NCBI GenBank assembly: GCA_003550345.1
Contig: PUJZ01000028.1
Location: forward strand, 1 to 62,578
DNA length: 62,578 nucleotides
Reading direction: 5' to 3'
From: Methanomassiliicoccaceae archaeon
GTDB taxonomy: Archaea; Thermoplasmatota; Thermoplasmata; Methanomassiliicoccales; Methanomethylophilaceae
The notes under the pieces are model-generated. The model saw only the letters and a list, made by a program, of their open reading frames with translations. It was not told the origin of the DNA and made no database searches. Shown piece by piece: positions 24,821 through 32,244 of the stretch (position 1 is the first letter of the stretch; the number at the start of each line of letters is the position of its first letter). Both the position numbers and the translations under genes were made by a program.

Positions 24821-25651
24821 TCAGGTAAGGGGTATGTACCCTGTCTCATCCACTATCGCCTGGGCGGCGGGGGACCGGGTCCATTCGATGAATTCCTTCA
24901 CAGCTCCCTTGGGCTCTCCCTTGGTGACGAGTATGAGGTCGCGGTACAGAGGATAGGTTTCGTTCATGACGTTCTCCTTGGTGGGTGACACTCCCTCACC
25001 ATCGACGATTATGTCGACCGCATTGACCTCATCGTCGATGAAGTTGAACCCCAGATATCCTATGGCGTTCGGGTTGCCGGTCACCGCGCCTTTCATGCCG
25101 CCATTGGAATTCACTTCATTGTCGAATCTCACATCGGCGCCGCCCATGACGATGCGGTCGAAGGCGTCGAAGGTTCCAGACCCGGCCTCCCGGGTGTTGA
25201 CGAATATCTGGGCGTCGTTGCCGCCGACCTCGTTCCAATTCCTGATATCGCCCAGGAAGATGCTCCTAACCTGCTCCAGCGTCATGGCTGTGACCCCGGC
25301 GTTGGAGCCGACCACGACCGCCAGCCCGTCCTGGCCGATGACGTGGGATTCGAGGCTGCGCTCGGCTTCAAGCTCTATGTCCCTGACCTCCCTCGATGTC
25401 ATGCCGATGTCCGCGGTTCCCATGGACACCGAGTTAATGCCCTGGCCGGAGCCGCCCCCGGTTATGGAGAGGATGAATTCGGGGTTCTCCCTCTCATATG
25501 CGATTTTGAACTCGTTCATAACAGGATGGAGGGTGGTCGATCCGAGCGCGAGGGTCTCGTCCCCGTCGGCTGGGAAACCGAAAAGACCTACAGTCAGTGA
25601 GACCAGGATGGCAATGGTGACGAGTTTCTTGCCCGAAATGCTTCTTCCCAA
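24821..25651 (-). CDS. pstS: Phosphate-binding protein PstS (copy 1)
   Basis: Extracytoplasmic phosphate receptor feeding PstCA-B. The 276 aa begin with a signal segment (KKLVTIAILVSLTVGLFGFP), then ALGSTTLHPVM (phosphate-binding loop 1), ITGGGSGQGINSVSMGTADIGM, NAGVTAMTLEQVRSIFLGDI, EAGSGTFDAF (loop with the Ser-Gly-Thr phosphate contacts) and NPNAIGYLGFNF. A TTG start is chosen because GAGGT lies exactly 6 nt upstream, as in the second pstS. A 28-bp promoter element shared with that gene begins 34 bp upstream of the start. It is first in pstS-pstCA-pstB-phoU and shares an intergenic region with an SLC13-type permease. Confidence 0.92.
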   Translation of the reverse strand: MGRSISGKKLVTIAILVSLTVGLFGFPADGDETLALGSTTLHPVMNEFKIAYERENPEFILSITGGGSGQGINSVSMGTADIGMTSREVRDIELEAERSLESHVIGQDGLAVVVGSNAGVTAMTLEQVRSIFLGDIRNWNEVGGNDAQIFVNTREAGSGTFDAFDRIVMGGADVRFDNEVNSNGGMKGAVTGNPNAIGYLGFNFIDDEVNAVDIIVDGEGVSPTKENVMNETYPLYRDLILVTKGEPKGAVKEFIEWTRSPAAQAIVDETGYIPLT

Positions 25652-25684
25652 ATCTCGACCTCGTGTTGCCAAATTCCTAGACTT

Positions 25685-25712
25685 AATATATACTTATTCG
25701 ACATAATATATA
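25685..25712 (-). promoter_or_regulatory. Shared Pho-type promoter element, copy 1 (pstS copy 1)
   Basis: 28 bp that match the copy before the second pstS at 27 positions. It contains the minus-strand TATA box (about 25684-25693) and, just upstream of it, the imperfect palindrome TTATTCGACATAA (plus strand). Distance to the TTG start is 34 bp in both genes. Confidence 0.75.
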
Positions 25713-25815
25713 TGGTGTATATATCAGTATATAGAAACATATGTTCATTATCGGGATCCGTCCCCCAATCAAGGTTAAATCCTCGCGCTGAGATGCTTTC
25801 AAGGGTGCCCTGAAC

Positions 25816-27612
25816 TTGGCGGAGCAATGGCTTCTCATCGGTCCCGACCTCATGCTGGTCCTTCTGGTGCTCGCGGCAGTCCTGATTCTCTTCGCTTGGA
25901 ACAGATGGCGCTATGACGTGGTGGCGCTGATGGCCCTGCTCTTCCTTACCGTGGCGGGGATAATCGCACCGGATGATGCGTTCATGGGCTTCGCCCACCC
26001 TGCCGTCATAACCGTGGCGGCCGTGCTGGTGATAACCAGGGGCCTGCTCAACTCCGGGCTCATCGATGTGATCACCAAGTCGATGGCCAAGGCGGGGGAG
26101 GACTTCATCGTCCAGCTGGCGGTGCTGACGTTGACCGTGGCCGTGCTGTCCGCATTCATGAACAACATCGGGGCCATGGCCCTGATGCTGCCGATCGCGG
26201 TGCGCATGGCGAGGAAGCATGAAAGGCCTGCGTCCCTCTACCTCATGCCCCTCGCCTTCGGGTCCTTGCTGGGAGGGTTGGTGACACTCATAGGGACTCC
26301 CCCCAACATAGTCATAGCCATGGCCAGAGCCGAGACGGGAGCGGACCCCTTCGGCATGTTCGACTTCGCTCCGGTTGGCCTGTCGGTGCTCGCCGCGGGC
26401 TTGCTGTTCATCGTTCTTCTGGGCTGGAGGCTCATCCCGCAGAGGGACGATGCTGAGGCGGGGCAGCTTGTAGCGCACATAAGCGATTACGTAACCGAGC
26501 TGAAGATCCCCAAGGGTTCGGAGATGGTATCCAAGCGGGTGATGGACCTTTACCGGATGAGCGACGGGGACATCGTCCTACTGGCGATCGTCCGCAGGGG
26601 CGACACCATAAAGGCGCCCTCCTCCCGCAAGGTCCTGAATGCGGGGGACATACTCATAGTCAGAGGGGACACCGAAAGCATAAAGATGCTCATTGACGAA
26701 ATCGGGCTGGAGCTGGGCGAGGGAAGGAGCTTCAATTCCGACATCGCTTCCTCCGAAGAGGTCGATGTGGTCGAGGTGGTGGTGTCCCAGAACTCCCCCA
26801 TGATAGGCCGCAAACTGAGCGGGGTCCGCCTCCATGAGCGCTACGGTGTGAACCTACTCGCACTGGCCAGGCAGGGCCGGGACATCGCTAAAAGCCTTGA
26901 ATCTGTGATGATCAAGGAGGGCGACCTCATGCTGCTGCAGGGCCCCCGCGAGGTGCTGGCATCGACCGTGCCCGCCTTGGGGCTCCTTCCCCTGGCCAGC
27001 GGAGAGATAAGCCTGGGTAGGCCGAGGAGGATATACGTGGCCGTAGCCTTGTTCGCGTCCGGTCTGCTGGTGGCGGCGGCGGGGCTCCTCCCCATCGCTG
27101 TGGCGCTGATGGTCGTCGCGCTCGCGATGATCCTCATAGGGCTGGTTCCGGCACGGGAGATATACAGCAGCATCGATTGGCCGATAATCATACTGTTGGG
27201 GGCGATGATCCCGGTGGGAGGGGCGTTGGACACCGTGGGAGGCACGACGCTAATCGCCGAGGGCATACTGAGTGCCGGCGACATAATGACCCCGCACATC
27301 GCCCTGCTGGTGATAATGGTGGCCACCATGCTGCTCTCGAACATCGTCAACAACGCTGCGGTCGCTGTTCTCATGGCCCCCATAGCGATAGAGACGGCGC
27401 TGAGGATGGGGGTCTCCGCGGACCCCATGCTGATGGCGGTGGCCATCGGCGCCTCCTGTGCGTTCCTGACCCCCATCGGCCACCAATCGAACACGTTGGT
27501 CATGGGGCCCGGCGGATACCGGTTCACCGACTATTGGCCGATGGGGCTGCCGATGCAGTTCCTCGTCATAATGGTATCATTGCCGATGATCTTCATCGTT
27601 TGGCCGTTCTGA
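25816..27612 (+). CDS. SLC13/DASS-type anion permease with two RCK_C (TrkA-C) domains
   Basis: A 598-aa membrane carrier probably moving an anion with sodium or protons. N-terminal helices carry the paired hairpin motif SAFMNNIGAMALMLPIAVR and GSLLGGLVTLIGTPPNIVIA; the C-terminal repeat has SNIVNNAAVAVLMAPIAIE and FLTPIGHQSNTLVMGPGGY. Between them (about 220-375) lie two TrkA-C domains (VMDLYRMSDGDIVLLAIVRRG; KLSGVRLHERYGVNLLALARQ) expected to bind a small regulator. The start is TTG with AAGGGTG 8 nt upstream and a TATA-like GTTAAATCC. Position between two pstS genes suggests phosphate, but sulfate or dicarboxylate is possible. Confidence 0.8.
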   Translation: MAEQWLLIGPDLMLVLLVLAAVLILFAWNRWRYDVVALMALLFLTVAGIIAPDDAFMGFAHPAVITVAAVLVITRGLLNSGLIDVITKSMAKAGEDFIVQLAVLTLTVAVLSAFMNNIGAMALMLPIAVRMARKHERPASLYLMPLAFGSLLGGLVTLIGTPPNIVIAMARAETGADPFGMFDFAPVGLSVLAAGLLFIVLLGWRLIPQRDDAEAGQLVAHISDYVTELKIPKGSEMVSKRVMDLYRMSDGDIVLLAIVRRGDTIKAPSSRKVLNAGDILIVRGDTESIKMLIDEIGLELGEGRSFNSDIASSEEVDVVEVVVSQNSPMIGRKLSGVRLHERYGVNLLALARQGRDIAKSLESVMIKEGDLMLLQGPREVLASTVPALGLLPLASGEISLGRPRRIYVAVALFASGLLVAAAGLLPIAVALMVVALAMILIGLVPAREIYSSIDWPIIILLGAMIPVGGALDTVGGTTLIAEGILSAGDIMTPHIALLVIMVATMLLSNIVNNAAVAVLMAPIAIETALRMGVSADPMLMAVAIGASCAFLTPIGHQSNTLVMGPGGYRFTDYWPMGLPMQFLVIMVSLPMIFIVWPF

Positions 27613-27676
27613 ACCCATAGCCCATAATCCATACAGAGGATGAAAAAGAGAAGTAAGGGGTTTGGCCGTTCGTCGC

Positions 27677-28528
27677 TCACTCGTACAGAGGCACGAATCC
27701 CTCAGAGGCGACGAGCTTCTGGGCGGTGGGCTGCATGCACCACTCCAAGAAGGCTGCGGCCCACCCGGTGGGGTCGCCCTTGGTGACGAGTATCAGGTTG
27801 CGGAATATCGGGTATTCCTCGGAAGCGACGTTCTCGGCGGTGGGCTCCACAGGGGTGCCGTTGACGATGATGGACAGGGCATTCGTGCTCTCGTCAAGGA
27901 AGCTCAGCCCAACGTAACCGATGCCGTTCGGGTTGCCGGCGACGGAGGTCCTCATGGCGCCGTTGGAGGCCACGATGTTCGCCCCGGACTTGGTGTCCTT
28001 GTCGCCCATCACCAGGGTGTCGAACGCATCGCGGGTGCCGGAGGCGTCGTCGCGGTTGTAGACCGAGATCTGAGCGTTGTTGCCGCCCACCTCGTTCCAG
28101 TTGCTGATGTCGCCGGCGAAGATGTCCCTCACCTGCTCAACTGTCAGGGCGGTGACGCCGGCGTTGTCGCCGACGATTATCGCCACACCGTCATAGCCGA
28201 TGATGTATATCTTCAGGTCAGGGTTGGCGTCCATCTCGCTGTCCCGCACGTCGCGTGAGGTCATGCCTATGTCGGACAGCCCCTCGGCGGCGTTGTTGAT
28301 GCCGATGCCGGAGCCGCCTCCTGATATGGTTAGGCTCACGCCCACGGTCTCCTTCTCATACTGCTCCTGGAACACGGTCATGATGGGGAAGAGAGTGGTG
28401 GATCCCGAGATCTTTATCTCCGTCTCATCTCCTCCCGACCCGCCGCCGAAGACCGTCATGGTCCCCGCTGTGAGCAGGGCGACCACCACGGCCACGATTA
28501 CCAGCTGCTTTAGGCCTTGTTCTGCCAA
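27677..28528 (-). CDS. pstS: Phosphate-binding protein PstS (copy 2)
   Basis: A second phosphate receptor, 283 aa, transcribed alone. A signal segment (LKQLVIVAVVVALLTAGTMTVF) is followed by ISGSTTLFPIM, ISGGGSGIGINNAAEGLSDIGM, NAGVTALTVEQVRDIFAGDI, DDASGTRDAF (phosphate loop) and NPNGIGYVGLSF. It is clearly a paralogue of copy 1. The TTG start has GAGGT 6 nt upstream. It has no transporter genes of its own and presumably serves the same PstCA-B; a different affinity or phosphonate/phosphite-like ligand is possible. It converges on the SLC13-type permease. Confidence 0.92.
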   Translation of the reverse strand: MAEQGLKQLVIVAVVVALLTAGTMTVFGGGSGGDETEIKISGSTTLFPIMTVFQEQYEKETVGVSLTISGGGSGIGINNAAEGLSDIGMTSRDVRDSEMDANPDLKIYIIGYDGVAIIVGDNAGVTALTVEQVRDIFAGDISNWNEVGGNNAQISVYNRDDASGTRDAFDTLVMGDKDTKSGANIVASNGAMRTSVAGNPNGIGYVGLSFLDESTNALSIIVNGTPVEPTAENVASEEYPIFRNLILVTKGDPTGWAAAFLEWCMQPTAQKLVASEGFVPLYE

Positions 28529-28561
28529 ATTTATACCTCGGAGGATACAGTTCCGGCATTC

Positions 28562-28589
28562 AATATATACTTATTCGAAATAATATATA
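28562..28589 (-). promoter_or_regulatory. Shared Pho-type promoter element, copy 2 (pstS copy 2)
   Basis: Second copy of the 28-bp element; it differs from copy 1 at one base, giving TTATTCGAAATAA for the palindrome. It too sits 34 bp upstream of the TTG start, with the TATA box inside it. Confidence 0.75.
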
Positions 28590-28798
28590 CATAATAATAT
28601 CATCTATATAGTTATCATTTATACTTTATCTGACTCTATACATATATAATCCACTAGTATACGCTGTTTTGCGGCATTCCAGCACTTGACGCCATGGTCC
28701 GCTATGCGAGACTTTGACATCTTCACCATGCGGAATCGCTGTGATCCTCGTTGCTTTATAAAGGGGACCTTGAATCGCTTCTATATTGAAACAGAATC

Positions 28799-28834
28799 AG
28801 ATATATAGAGAGAAACCTCATCCCACACTGAGGT
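28799..28834 (+). promoter_or_regulatory. TATA box and ribosome site of the AbrB-PhoU gene
   Basis: ATATATAGAG (centre about 28804) predicts a start near 28829; GAGGT at 28830-28834 is 6 nt before the GTG. The very short leader with GAGGT-N6-start copies the layout of both pstS genes. Confidence 0.55.
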
Positions 28835-28840
28835 AGTCCC

Positions 28841-29839
28841 GTGGAGATCCGCAAGGTTCAGGTCACAGGTGGTTCGTCGTTCGTGATCACCCTCCCCAAG
28901 GAATGGGCTAAATCGATCGATCTGAAGAAGAACGACTCCCTCGGCCTCGTCACCCGTCCGGACGGCAGCCTGATCGTCACTCCCCCCTCGAGATGGGAGA
29001 GCAGCGTCAGCACCAAGGTCTTCGATGTGGACGGAGAGGAGGACCCCGCCTTCCTTTACCGCAAGATGGTGGGTGCCTACATCGCCGGATTCTCGGTTCT
29101 GGAGGTACGCTCGCAAGGGAGGATGCCCTCGAGCGTCAGGGACGCGGTGTCCTCCCTGACGCAGATCGCCATCGGCCTGGAGATCCTGGAGGAGAGTGAG
29201 AGCAGCATCATCCTCAAGGATCTGATAGACCCCACGGAGATGCGCTTCAACAAGTCCATCGACCGCATGAGGGTCCTGGTGGGCAACATGCTCTCCGATG
29301 CCTTCCAGGCGCTGGAGGACGGCGATATGGAGAAGGTCGAGGACATCATCGAGAGGGACCGGGACATCGACCGCCTGGAATGGCTGATATCGCGGCAGTC
29401 GAACATGGCCCAGCGGGACTCCCTGGTGTCCCAGAAGATAGGCATGCCGCACATGGAGATCACCGCCAACTTCACAGTGGGGAGGATCCTGGAGAGGGTG
29501 GGGGACCATGCCGTCCACATAGCCAAGAACTCCCGCGAGCTGATCGAGGCGGGAGTCAGCATGGAGGTGGTGCAGCAGATACGCAACGCCGGGAACAAGG
29601 CGCTCGCCATCCTCATGTCGGCGGTGGACTCATGGTTCAACCGGGACCTCCACCTGGCAAACGACACCATCGAAGGCATGGGGCCTCTGGTGGAGCAATG
29701 CAGGAACATCAACCGCATGGCCCAGGAGCATGAGGTGGAGGAGTCGATCGCCATAAGCCTCATCGCTGGCTCGATCCGCCGCGTGGGCGAGTACTCCACC
29801 GACCTCGCCGAGCTCGTGATAAACACCATGATGGAGTGA
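28841..29839 (+). CDS. AbrB-PhoU fusion, probable phosphate-responsive transcription regulator
   Basis: The 332 aa begin with an AbrB/SpoVT-like swapped-hairpin DNA-binding domain (about 1-45; RKVQVTGGSSFVITLPKEWA) followed by two PhoU-type helical repeats (about 110-215 and 220-330), including VGRILERVGDHAVHIAKNSREL and IAGSIRRVGEYSTDLAELV with the usual metal-site residues. This is the common archaeal phosphate uptake regulator architecture. The GTG start is set by GAGGT 6 nt upstream. Placement beside pstS makes it the best candidate to read the shared 28-bp element. No target is proven. Confidence 0.88.
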   Translation: MEIRKVQVTGGSSFVITLPKEWAKSIDLKKNDSLGLVTRPDGSLIVTPPSRWESSVSTKVFDVDGEEDPAFLYRKMVGAYIAGFSVLEVRSQGRMPSSVRDAVSSLTQIAIGLEILEESESSIILKDLIDPTEMRFNKSIDRMRVLVGNMLSDAFQALEDGDMEKVEDIIERDRDIDRLEWLISRQSNMAQRDSLVSQKIGMPHMEITANFTVGRILERVGDHAVHIAKNSRELIEAGVSMEVVQQIRNAGNKALAILMSAVDSWFNRDLHLANDTIEGMGPLVEQCRNINRMAQEHEVEESIAISLIAGSIRRVGEYSTDLAELVINTMME

Positions 29840-29848
29840 GGGAATCGG

Positions 29849-29855
29849 TTTTATC
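29849..29855 (+). promoter_or_regulatory. TATA box for the dUTPase gene
   Basis: TTTTATC is centred 25 bp before the ATG at 29877, fitting a leaderless message. Confidence 0.5.
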
Positions 29856-29876
29856 GCATAGTGCGTTGAGCATTGC

Positions 29877-30362
29877 ATGTGCGTCCTTCCCGACCATGCC
29901 ATCGTCGATATGATCGGCAGAGCTGTGCTGAAGATATCCGGATTCCAGGAGTCCTGCCTGACCCCCAACGGCTACGACCTGAGGATCGCCGAGGTCCGCA
30001 CCGCGGACGGCGGAGTGGTGGACAGCGGCATCGCGTCGATCCCTCCGGGCAGCATGTTCTACGTCTCCACGGCGGAGTCGGTCGGCCTGCCGTCGGACGT
30101 CTGCGCCCAGCTCTGGCTGAGGACCACCTGGATACGCCGCGGCGCCGTGGGGGCCTTCGGGAAGATAGATGCCGGCTTCGAGGGCACGCTGACCCTGGGG
30201 GCCTTTAACGCATCGGAGGAGGCCCTGCAGCTGCCCATCGGCGAAAGGTTCTGCCAGATGGTCTTCGAGGCGCTGCACTCGCCGGCAGAGAGGGCCTATT
30301 CCGAGCGCAGCGGGAACTATCAGGGGCAGAAGGGCGTCACCCTCGAGCCGTTGAAGCGTTGA
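29877..30362 (+). CDS. dut: Archaeal dUTP diphosphatase of the dCTP deaminase fold
   Basis: Expected to hydrolyse dUTP to dUMP and pyrophosphate, keeping uracil out of DNA. The 161 aa show the trimeric dUTPase/dCTP-deaminase fold: LTPNGYDLRIAEV, PPGSMFYVSTAESVGLPSDV, LRTTWIRRGAVGAFGKID, AGFEGTLTLGAFNAS, and the C-terminal lid GNYQGQKGVT. The catalytic Glu of dCTP deaminases (in TLEL/VLEF) is Gly here; thermococcal dUTPases of this group also lack it, so loss of deamination fits dUTPase better than decay. Ser-Ser of the RSS motif is Thr-Thr. It converges with trm5, leaving 1 bp between stops. Confidence 0.78.
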   Translation: MCVLPDHAIVDMIGRAVLKISGFQESCLTPNGYDLRIAEVRTADGGVVDSGIASIPPGSMFYVSTAESVGLPSDVCAQLWLRTTWIRRGAVGAFGKIDAGFEGTLTLGAFNASEEALQLPIGERFCQMVFEALHSPAERAYSERSGNYQGQKGVTLEPLKR

Positions 30363-30363
30363 G

Positions 30364-31368
30364 TCAGCGGATTATGTCGAAGCAGTACACCGACATGCGG
30401 GGCGAGTAGCTCTTCAGCTCATGGACCGATTCCACGGCAACGTCATGGCCGAGGGAGGCCGCTTCGTCCAGAACCCTGTCCTGGAACGCGGTGAGCTCGT
30501 CCCTCTCCATTATCCGGTAGAGATGGATGGTCCCTCCCCTCCTGACCTTTTCCAAGGCGATGTCCAGGAACTCCTCCGCCGACTGCGGAAGGTTCATTAT
30601 CGCCCGGTCGAGGGCGGGCAGCCGAGGCAGCAGGGAGCGGGCGTCCCCGTGCAGGGCGACTATGCGGCCCTCCATCCGGTTGCGGGCTATGTTGCGCTCC
30701 ATCATCTCCACCGCATCGCGGTTGATGTCCATCGCGTAGACCTTCTGGGGATGGGAGTGCCTGCAGATCACGAGGGGGAAGGGCCCGACTCCGGCGAAGA
30801 GGTCGGCTATCAGCTCGCCCTCCCTCACCAGGGAGGCCACCCTCCTCCGCTCGCGCGCGAGGCGGGGGTTGAAATAGGCCAAGGACGGGTCCACCTCCAT
30901 GGACACGCCGTACTCGGTGTGCACGCTGCTCAGGTCCTCATCGCCCTTGACAACCTCGAGGTCCCTGACCCTGGTCTCGCCCCTGACCCCCCGGTCCAAG
31001 GCCACGGACCTCAGCCTCGGGCTGGCCGCCATCAATGCCTCCGCCACATCAGAGGCGAAGGGGACCAGGTCCCGCTCCAGCTTCAGGATGGCGACGTCGC
31101 CGATGACGTCATAAGAGCTGGGCAGCAGCCTCTCTAGCCCCTCGGGCAGCTCCACCAGCCGGCGGTAGTCGGTCTCCTTGCGCTCCAAGGCCGGGAGCTC
31201 CCGCTCCACCAGCTCGGCGCCGTCCATGCGCACCGGGCCGGCGACCGGGACGAGGAGGTGGTCCTCCTCCCTCTGTATCGCCCGGGACATGTCTAGCAGT
31301 CCCTTCTCCCGCAGGCTGCTGCGGCAGTCCTCGCCTTCGGCGAGCGGCACCTTCAGGCACCATCCCAT
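30364..31368 (-). CDS. trm5: tRNA (guanine-37-N1)-methyltransferase Trm5
   Basis: Methylates N1 of G37 next to the anticodon, which prevents +1 frameshifts. The 334 aa have an N-terminal D1-like domain, the D2 segment YFNPRLARERRRVASLV, SAM motif LIADLFAGVGPFPLVIC near 188-204, motif II VYAMDINRDAVEMMERNI, and motif IV MNLPQSAEEFLDIAL in place of NPP. A TATA box (31389-31396) centred about 24 bp upstream supports this ATG. The gene is divergent from dph5, so two translation-fidelity factors share one intergenic region. Confidence 0.92.
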   Translation of the reverse strand: MGWCLKVPLAEGEDCRSSLREKGLLDMSRAIQREEDHLLVPVAGPVRMDGAELVERELPALERKETDYRRLVELPEGLERLLPSSYDVIGDVAILKLERDLVPFASDVAEALMAASPRLRSVALDRGVRGETRVRDLEVVKGDEDLSSVHTEYGVSMEVDPSLAYFNPRLARERRRVASLVREGELIADLFAGVGPFPLVICRHSHPQKVYAMDINRDAVEMMERNIARNRMEGRIVALHGDARSLLPRLPALDRAIMNLPQSAEEFLDIALEKVRRGGTIHLYRIMERDELTAFQDRVLDEAASLGHDVAVESVHELKSYSPRMSVYCFDIIR

Positions 31369-31388
31369 GGGACCGGGAAGGGCATTGG

Positions 31389-31424
31389 GTATAATTGGGT
31401 TTGCGGCAGGGGAACCGTTAATAA
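31389..31424. promoter_or_regulatory. Divergent TATA boxes for trm5 (-) and dph5 (+)
   Basis: GTATAATT (31389-31396, read as AATTATAC on the minus strand) lies about 24 bp before trm5. TTAATAA (31418-31424) lies 26 bp before the dph5 ATG at 31447. Both predict leaderless messages. Confidence 0.5.
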
Positions 31425-31446
31425 CGGCTATCCTGTTGTGGCGCCG

Positions 31447-32244
31447 ATGAGCGACGGCGAGCTACTGTTCATCGGACTGGGCCTGAGCGGCGCCGAGGGC
31501 ATGACCGTCAAGGCCCTGCGCGAGCTGCAGGACTGCGACAAGATCTACGCTGAATTCTACACGTCCGTACTCCTGGACGGCGGAAAGGAGAGCCTGGAGG
31601 AGGCCGTTGGCAAAGAGGTGGTAATGCTGGACCGTGCCGGCGTGGAGGAGAGCGAGCAGGTGATCGAGGCCGCCAAAGGGGCCAAGGTCGCCTTCGTCAC
31701 CGCCGGGGACAGCATGGCCGCCACCACCCATATCGACCTGCGCATCAGGGCGGAGGAGGAGGGCGTCAGGACCAGGCTGCTCCATGGCATATCCATTTTC
31801 TCCGCCTGCCCTTCGTCCCTGGGGCTGCAGCCCTACAAGCTCGGCCGCACCGTGACCCTCCCCCTGCGGGAGGGGGACTACCTCCCCCGGTCGCCCTACG
31901 ACCATCTTCTGGAGAACAAGGCGCGGGGACTGCATTCGATGGTGCTTCTGGACATAAGGGCCGAGGAGGGCCGCTTCATGAGCGCGGAGGAGGGGCTGGA
32001 ATGGCTGCTGGCGGCGGAGGAGGTTTTCGGGGGAGGCCTCTTGGACGATGACACGGTCCTATGCGTGGCCTCCCGCGTGGGCGGCGAGGAGGAGAGCGTC
32101 GCCGCCGGCACCGCCAGCGAGCTGATGGCCAAGGACCTGGGGGGCCCGATGCACACCATAGTGATACCCGGCTCCCTGCACTTCATGGAGGCCTATTCCC
32201 TGGTCAGCTTCGCCGGCGCTCCCGAGAGGATAATCGAGGACTAG
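31447..32244 (+). CDS. dph5: Diphthine synthase Dph5
   Basis: SAM-dependent methyltransferase adding methyl groups to the modified histidine of elongation factor 2 during diphthamide synthesis. The 265 aa match the family end to end: FIGLGLSGAEGMTVKALREL, AGDSMAATTHIDLRIRAEE, LHGISIFSACPSSLGLQPY, KLGRTVTLPL and a C-terminal GSLHFMEAYSLV. The ATG at 31447 is chosen over an in-frame GTG 9 bp upstream because it suits the TATA box. Its stop overlaps the opposing gene's stop as a shared CTAG. Confidence 0.93.
   Translation: MSDGELLFIGLGLSGAEGMTVKALRELQDCDKIYAEFYTSVLLDGGKESLEEAVGKEVVMLDRAGVEESEQVIEAAKGAKVAFVTAGDSMAATTHIDLRIRAEEEGVRTRLLHGISIFSACPSSLGLQPYKLGRTVTLPLREGDYLPRSPYDHLLENKARGLHSMVLLDIRAEEGRFMSAEEGLEWLLAAEEVFGGGLLDDDTVLCVASRVGGEEESVAAGTASELMAKDLGGPMHTIVIPGSLHFMEAYSLVSFAGAPERIIED

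Larger units (their letters stand above)
28529..28840. other. AT-rich divergent regulatory region between pstS copy 2 and the AbrB-PhoU gene
   Basis: 312 bp without a gene. It holds the Pho-type element near its left end, several further TATA-like runs (28580-28660), a palindromic CTTTATAAAG near 28752, and the TATA box of the AbrB-PhoU gene near 28799-28808. Apart from these, the middle part (about 28665-28750) shows nothing recognisable. Confidence 0.6.

Noticed and set aside
29877-30362. Decayed dCTP deaminase
   Set aside because: The missing glutamate is also missing in recognised archaeal dUTPases of this fold, and the lid motif is intact.
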